Source of the DNA: Thalassia testudinum
Lineage: Eukaryota; Streptophyta; Magnoliopsida; Alismatales; Hydrocharitaceae
Assembly (NCBI GenBank): GCA_037157565.1
Contig: JAZHRO010000019.1
Coordinates: 59,270,501-59,334,500, forward strand
Reading direction: 5' to 3'
DNA: 64,000 bases
Each line of letters starts with the position of its first letter. The first letter of the stretch is position 1. Of the stretch, positions 57,641 through 64,000 are shown piece after piece. The translations under genes and the position numbers were made by a program. The notes under the pieces are model-generated. The model was not told the origin of the DNA. It worked only from the letters and a program-made list of their open reading frames with translations, and did not search any database.

Positions 57641-58730
57641 GGGGCTTGAGTTCCATGACAGGATTGTCAGCAGCAGCGGGTGGTTCGGGGTTTGTATCAG
57701 GAGCAATGGTAGGAGTTATAGGTGTGTCTAGATCATGTTCGCACTTCTCTGTTAGCGGTTTTTGATTCTCTAGTGGTTGATCAGGAATAATCAGGTTGTC
57801 CTCTAGATGCAGTTCTTCAACCACGGCTTTGACATCACATATTTCCTCTATAACCCCGCAATTAATCCCTTGTTGGGCTTTGAAAATGTCAATCTTCAGA
57901 TTTTGATTCCCAAATTTTAATTCTATCTGGCCCTCTTTGCAGTTTATATTGGCCCTAGCAGTGGCCAAAAAGGGTCTCCCTAATATGATTGGTGTGTCCC
58001 TTGGGTTCTTAGGTGCATCCATGTCTAGTACTATGAAGTTCACTGGAAAATAAAAATCTCGTACCCTAACAATGACATCCTCGAGTATTCCTTTGGGTGA
58101 CTTGATGGATCGATCGGCTAACTGCAATGTTACCTCAGTGGGTTTAAGTTCAGATTCTTCAAGGTGGTCAAGGAGGGATGTAGGTATTAAATTTATGGAG
58201 TCACCTAGGTCTAGTAGGGCTCTATCAAATTGGGTTTCACCAATTTTACAAGAAATCAAGGGAGTTCCTGGGTCTTTAGCCTTGGGTGGGAGTTTGCTCA
58301 AAATGACAGAGCTGGCTTGCTCTGATAGTACGATTGGGTTCCCATCCTTGGTTCGCGGCTTACGTTTAGGTGTACATATGTCTTTCAAGAATCTTGCGTA
58401 AGCCGGTATGTGGCTGATTGCATCCATCAACGGGATGTTTATCTGGACCTGTTCAAAGAGCTTGACCAGATCCTCCTCGGGAGCCACGGGTTTGATTATT
58501 CTTTTTCCTTTGGTCAAGGCCTCAGGAAATGGGATCCTAGCTGGTTCCTCTAGGATAGGTCCAGGTTCTTGATCTGGGACAGTAGTATCTTGGATAACTA
58601 TCCTAGGGTCTTGGCCACTATCAGGCTTGGAGTGGTTCGGATAATGTGGGTCTTGGGTTATTTTACCAGTACGTGTTGTTACAGAGTTCAACCCGGCCTG
58701 ATTTGGGTTAGGTAGGAGGGGTGGCTGCTG
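57641..58730 (-). pseudogene. pol: Protease and linker, element D
   Basis: Open frame continuing upstream of RT. Active site RALLDLGDSINLIP near 58200-58230 keeps the catalytic Asp; the family usually has Ala or Ser where Asp follows DLG. DTPIILGRPFLATARANINC follows. A Pro/Glu-rich linker joins RT. Confidence 0.88.
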
Positions 58731-60446
58731 CTAAAATCCCGCATAAGATGTTGAAGCCTCCATCTCGTCTGGTGATGGAGTAGCGGGGGTCTGATAAATC
58801 ACATGTGTTTGGCCTGAATTTGGATTCATAACGCGCTTCTGGGTTAGCAAGTTATTTGGGTTGGGCAGAGGTTGCGAAGGAAGGGTGCTAGGTTGGCGGG
58901 AATTTGCCATCTGGGCTAGTTGGTTGCGAACCTCTGTGATCTCGTCCTTGTGTTGTTTTTGCATTGCTGCATTCGTATTTTGAATGTCAGCCAGTGTTTG
59001 AAGGATAAGAGTCAGTTGATCCTGATTTTGCCCGGATTGGTAGGTGGGATTGGGACGAGGCTGAGGTGGCTGATATGGACGAGGGGCTTGTGGACAGGGT
59101 TGATATGGTGGTCTTTGAGAATTTCCCGCCCACTAAAAGTTAGGATGATTTCGCCATCCAGGGTTGTAGGTATTGGAGAATGGGTCATTCTGGATGGCGT
59201 TGAGGTCCTCGCAGTTCTGAGGAGCCGCAGCAAAGTCAGAATACGAGGGTTCAGAGTTCCCCCAACTCGAGTAGAAGGGATCGGAGGTTACTCCGGTCCG
59301 AGAGGCAGACGGGGGTGGATATGGGTCCATCCCCTTTGCAGGTTGGTGATATATGTTTTGCACTGTTTCCCTTGCCAGAGGAGGTCGTGCAAAAGAGTTT
59401 TGCGCAGAGGTCGCTTGCTGCAAATGTCGAGTTAGCTCATCCACCTTCTTTTCTATAATAGAGACCTTGTCCAACTGACTGGCCATCAGTTCGAAGTCGA
59501 CGGAAGTGGACAGGTCCTGCATCTCATGTGTCCCTCTTAGATTCGTCGATGCGCGGGCATTCGTCCTGTCGAATAAGCCCATGGAGTCATTATTTATGGA
59601 GTTCTCGCACATGTTTTCGAGAATCTCCCACACCGTGTCCTCGTGTTGACCCATGATGTTTCCTCCGCACGTTGCATTGACGAATAAGCGAATATCTTCA
59701 CGGAGTCCCTGGTAAAAAGACTGGACTTGTTCCCACTTAGGAACTCCGTGATGGGGGCACTTTCGCATGAGATCTAGGAATCGATCCCAAGCTTCGTGAA
59801 GGGGTTCTCCCTGTTGTTGAGTGAAATGGGTGATCTGGTGGCGTAAGGCATTTGTCCGGCCAACAGGGAAGAATTTTTTCAAAAATTCGGACTGCAATTC
59901 CTCCCATGTGTTGATCGGACGGGTCTGAGTCTGATACCAATGTGCGGCCTTGTCCAAGAGGGAGAACGAAAACATTTTCATGAGTAGGATATCCCGATTT
60001 TGTACATCTGACCCGAAGGTCTGGGCCAGATGCTTGAGTTGTTTAATGTGTTGGAATGGATCCTCAGAGTTAAGCCCATGGAACTTTGGTATGGCATGAA
60101 TCATATTAGGCTTCAGTTCAGAATCAGGTCCTCCAATTGGGATTCGTACTCGGGGTTCAATTGCCACCGCAGCGGGATTATAGTGATCTCGCATCATAGG
60201 TCGCTACGGTGGGTTTACAAAGTTCTGAAAGAGATTGTTCAGGCGTTGAAGTTGGTGTTCAAGGTTATTCTCCTCTTCAATGGGTTGTGCCATGATGGGA
60301 GAAGAAGGAGAATCGGGATCTGAATCAGATGAAAGATTTATGTGGTGGGGTTGCTGCACAAACAAGGGCGTCGAGGCTTGGCCTCGACGAGAGTGAATTT
60401 CTAAAGGAGGTCTTAAGGGTGGTCTTAAGGACCTCCTACCAAACAT
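58731..60446 (-). pseudogene. gag: gag, element D
   Basis: Start at 60446 (MFGRRSLRPPLRPPLE), shared with element A. The N-terminal acidic/Ser segment, a TAG at 60204-60206 (CAG expected), then the gag core ELKPNMIHAIPKFHGLNSED, TWEELQSEFLKKFFPVGRTN, CPHHGVPKWEQVQSFYQGL and the C-terminal YNPGWRNHPNF. TAG at 59133-59135 replaces a Ser and TAG at 58731-58733 probably a Gln. All pieces and pol are in one frame, so Gag and Pol were one polyprotein. No zinc knuckle, as in other Athila gags. Confidence 0.92.
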
Positions 60447-61392
60447 GCACTGGAAGATGTTATGAGATTAGAAGGTGCTGGACCCAATCAAGACACCCAA
60501 AAATTGTTGGGTGACTATAGAGGTTCGGGGCAAATGGACCCCTGGATCAGAAGATCGTCCACCTGAGAAATACCTGGGCAGCCAGAGAGGGAGAGTCCCG
60601 CAAAGACCCCTACACAGTAGAGCGTCCCCACGGGTTACAGGGTTTCCCCCACCCGACCTCTCTTGTCACTGCGGTTCCAGGTAGACCAGAATGGGGATCT
60701 TGACCTCTTAAGTCTACCTTTTTTATTTTAAGATCAAGGTGCTTATTGTTCCACTTGAACTTTTAAGTATTTTGAGTGAAAAAGTGACCTAATATTAATG
60801 TTGGTTGACCCAAGGGATCAACTTCACCTCTTGTTCCTTTGAGAGCTTTTAGGTCCTTTCTTTTATGGTTCAAATGGATTAATAGCCTGATTTGCTTAGG
60901 GTTCTTCTTGTATAAATCGTTTCAAACACGGTTTAGGCACACCTCTTTTTGGAAAGTTTGTTTCTTTGTTTTAGAGAAGATGTGTCTCTAAAAACCCCAG
61001 CTTTGCAATCCCTAACTTGGCTCTAGTGGGTCCAATTTAGTTGCCTTAGAAATTAGCACCTAGGGCTCAATCAAGAAAGTTTTATCCCTAGTTGCCTTAG
61101 TTGGATGAACAGACAAAAATATGTTGAAATGAAAATCAGACAACTTGATGAGTTACTAAATATGAAACATGTAGCCCTAAGTTGATTTTTCTCTTTTTTT
61201 TTTTTCTTTTTTAGATTATGAGAGGGTTAAGAGAGAGGGCTTATGGAAATAACCTGTTCCTTGGAGAGTCTGTTGTGCAGTTATTGTTCTTTCCTTTTTG
61301 TTTTGCTTTCCCTATTTGAACACAACAAAAGAGAAGTTAAGTCAGATATTAGATAGAAAAGTTGTAATCAAAAGCTTTAAAAGTGCCCGTTG
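60447..61392 (-). other. 5' leader of element D
   Basis: Noncoding. The part at 60495-60715 is shared with element C. A polypyrimidine tract at about 61185-61212 (+) lies in the middle. No gene seen. Confidence 0.75.
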
Positions 61393-61411
61393 CTCCCCGG
61401 CAACGGCACCA
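61393..61411 (-). promoter_or_regulatory. Primer binding site, tRNA-Asp type, element D
   Basis: TGGTGCCGTTGCCGGGGAG on minus; one difference from the tRNA-Asp complement. Three bases separate it from the LTR. Confidence 0.92.
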
Positions 61412-61414
61412 AAA

Positions 61415-64000
61415 TGTTCTCAACGTTTTTGTGTGGGTTTAAAGTATATCACGTTGTAGTATAACCGACAAAACGTTTAAACAAATATAAGGAATTTTAT
61501 TACTCGAAAAACTAAAGTATCCGAGGTCGAACACAGGGAGCAAGCTCAGTACTTTTTAAAATCAAAGAATACAACTGTTAAATGAAAAGGATTGATTCAA
61601 AAAGGATTTATGATATAAAAATAGAATTGGACGTCTGATTTCTGTATCAGACGTCTTAAATGTAATCTCCTTTCTCTCTTCTTCTTCGTTGCTCTTCTCT
61701 CTTTCTGCTTTTGCTTCTTGTCTTGTGCAGGCTTCTTCCTGCCTTTGTTTCTTTTCTCTTATTTCTTCTTCTGCCTTGCCTTTCTTCTTCTTCACTTGGC
61801 CTCTCTTCGTTCTTCTCTCTCTTCTGCCTTGTCTTCCTTCTTTCTTCTTCTCTGCGCAAACTTCTCCTTTCACTGCTACACAGCCTCTTCTTTCTTCTCT
61901 TCCTGTTTTGCAGCTGCTTCCTTTGCTTCTTCCTTCCTGCACACACCACAGCCACGAAGCAAAACCTAGCCCCGTCCCTCTACCCAAGCGTCTCTCTCGC
62001 TCACAAGCAATTTGCTCAAGGACGCTCTCCCAGAGCCACACGGGTAGTCGGGTCGGATTCGCACCCGGGGCCAGGTGCACCGGCAAGTGGTGATGCGCGA
62101 GGAGTGCGTAGGTTTAGGTCGGGTCGAATCTCGCCAGATCCGCGAGGTCAAGCCGCGGACGAGGCGGGTGTGAGGGCAGGTGAGGGACCTCACCCCTGTG
62201 CTTACGGAGGCAATGGGCTTAAAACACAAAAACAATTTATATGATACCTGTGTTTTGCAATCCCACGATGTGGGACTATTTAGTCGGTCCTGCTTTCGCG
62301 CCCGCAGAGCTTTCGTCGCGCGATTGCTCCAGCTGCTGGCCTCTCTATGCGACTTGCTAGCCTCACTCACTCTGCGACACTCGCGTGAGTCTACTACACC
62401 TGCAGCCTGGGAGTCTTGGTACCTGAAGCTACTGCAAGCTCCTTGCTGCTTCGTTTGATAATGGCGGCCGGAGCTTGAACCTGTCACACACAAGAACGGC
62501 CTATTGGCCCAATCAGATTGGCTAGAAACCTTCGCCGTGGCACGGCGAAGGCGATGGGCGGTGCTGCAGGCTGCAGGTCGGCCTAGGCGTGCGTGCCTAG
62601 GTCAACCTGTGGCCGGAGATGTTGGGTTATTCGGGGGGTGATTGTGGAGGTCTGGAGTGGCAGTGGTGGGGTGAAGTGAGTGCCTGGTGGTGAGGCAGAG
62701 CTCACGAGGGGGTTGGCGAGCCGTGTGGAGGGGCGGAGTGGTGTGGGCAGCTTGCCGGAGGGCGGTCGGAGGCGAGGACGATGGAAGTGGTTAGGCACTG
62801 TCTAGGGGTAATCAGATAAAATAGCAGGGGGAAAAGAGAGAGGAGAGGAGGGAGAAGGTATCTGGAGTGGTCTGGAAGGAAGGGAGGCGGCGGAGAGGAC
62901 GGCGCGTAACTGCAGTCGTCGGGGAAGAAGGACCCTGAGGGAGGAAGCGACGACGAAGATGAGGTTAGGGGCACGCGCGCGTGGTACAGCGCGACGCGGG
63001 AGGAAGTGGCGAAGTTGACTCTGCTGCTGGTATGGCAGCAGAGCGACAAGAAGGAGGGGAGGAGGTCGCCGGAGCTTGCGGGTCGTTTGGCCGGAGATGG
63101 GAGAGAGGGAATTTGGAGGGGATCTCCGTCAAAATCAAGCTTAGGTTCTGCGGCAGGAGGTGTAGTCTCTTTTATAGACGCTGGGTCGGGTGTGCAGAGC
63201 GTGGAGGGCACGCCAGCGTCTGAGGTTGGTCGCCGGAGATGGAAAGAAGTTAAGATATCCAAATCTCTCGTGCGTTCGCACGAGAGATTGGGTTCACACC
63301 AGCGGTTGTGATCGGCCTTAAATAAAAGGGAATTCCTCAGAGAATCTCCATTCCATTTCTGGGAGAGAATCTCTGAGGAATCAGAGAGGAATCCCTCTCT
63401 AAACTTCTCCGGAGCTCAGTTCTGCCCTAACAATGGCGGTAGGACCGGATTGCAAAGGGGGCGAAGAACTTAGGGGGCTCTCTACAAAGATATTCAAAAG
63501 ATAGGGACCAAATTGTGATATGGGTGTACTGAATTGCAAAGTAGGTCAAGATGACCTCCCCTTAGGTCCAAATTTTGGTACAAACCTTATTTTGACCTAA
63601 GGAATCCAATGGTGAAGTTGGATTTTAGGTTTGACCACGTTTGACTGGATATTTTGTGAAAAAACCCAAATTAGGTTAATTGAAGAGCTAGGACCCTATT
63701 TTAGGTCAAACTGGGTTCCAAAGGCCAAATTAAGTGTTCTAAACCCTCGAGAATGTTTTTCCATGATTTTTAGAGGGTTTACTTGATTTTTATTCTGACT
63801 GGGACCTTGTTAATTTAAGTGGGTCTGTTTTAGGGTTACCAAATGTTATTTAATTCCTAGCTTGCGCATAAACGCTTTTCTGATTGACTCAACCTACTTT
63901 TTATCTTATTTAGACCATTTGACCTATGTTTTACCTTTGAGAAATCCCGTTTATGTACTGCAATGGTAAAATTGCAGTTTTAACCTTTTTTTCATGTTTT
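61415..64000 (-). repeat. 5' LTR of element D, right end outside the window
   Basis: Pairs with 50484-53171; about 100 bases at its upstream end are missing. Minus-strand TATA at 63169-63177. It has a short insertion relative to the other copy near 61635-61655 (a GACGTCTGATTTC-type segment) and lacks a few CTT repeats. Confidence 0.93.

Larger units (their letters stand above)
50484..64000 (-). mobile_element. Element D: nearly intact autonomous Athila-type retrotransposon
   Basis: A minus-strand element with a complete 3' LTR (50484-53171), two polypurine tracts, one long gag-pol frame (60446 to 54757), a leader, a tRNA-Asp primer site and a 5' LTR that runs off the window at 64000. The left flank is CTCAC; the matching duplication would lie past 64000. 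Only five stops and one frameshift interrupt gag-pol, far fewer than in element A, so it is probably the youngest coding element here. No env-like ORF. Confidence 0.94.

Noticed and set aside
60495..60715. Conserved block as a small RNA gene
   Set aside because: It is explained as leader sequence shared by elements C and D.

Overview
The window is plant nuclear DNA, almost certainly angiosperm heterochromatin. It holds LTR retrotransposons with plant-type primer sites, plant PIF/Harbinger and CACTA DNA transposons, and a LINE remnant. No intact host gene is visible. I cannot name the species.

Layout, left to right. (1) 1-12703: element A, a degenerate Athila-like Ty3/gypsy element on + (5' LTR cut by the window edge, tRNA-Asp primer site, gag, protease, RT, RNase H, integrase, two polypurine tracts, 2.9 kb 3' LTR). 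(2) 12704-14899: AT-rich flank with a LINE zinc-knuckle remnant. (3) 14900-24181: element B, a complete but dead chromovirus (Tekay/Del-like) on -, bounded by the target duplication TTAAC. (4) 24187-32932: an old PIF/Harbinger transposon on + (Myb-like ORF1 at 25335-26379, DDE transposase at 32017-32932). Between its genes lie a copia LTR pair with almost no interior (26627-28780), an Athila-like LTR on - (28789 to about 29750), and a retroelement-like region with an acidic ORF on + (29757-31345). (5) 32933-35448: the end of a CACTA transposon, inserted in the Harbinger transposase. (6) 35449-38038: unassigned sequence that interrupts the CACTA element, probably an LTR. (7) 38039-39141 plus 49566-50483: one Athila-type LTR on +, split by two relatives. 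(8) 39142-49565: element C, a non-autonomous Athila-type element on - (duplication CCTGT) that carries an acidic ORF instead of gag-pol. (9) 50484-64000: element D, a nearly intact autonomous Athila-type element on -, whose 5' LTR runs off the right edge.

Elements C and D share their 5' leader, 3' region, LTR architecture, primer site and polypurine tracts, so D-like elements plausibly supplied proteins to C-like elements. The right half is a Russian-doll stack: Harbinger, then CACTA, then the LTR-like block at 35449, then the LTR at 38039, then C and D. Most premature stops in A, B and D fit CAG to TAG or CGA to TGA, as expected from deamination of methylated cytosines.

The most interesting items are the acidic ORF family in the non-autonomous elements, a tandem duplication of the RT catalytic motif in A, loss of catalytic residues in B and D, a conserved stem-loop at the LTR 3' end, and a conserved second polypurine tract.
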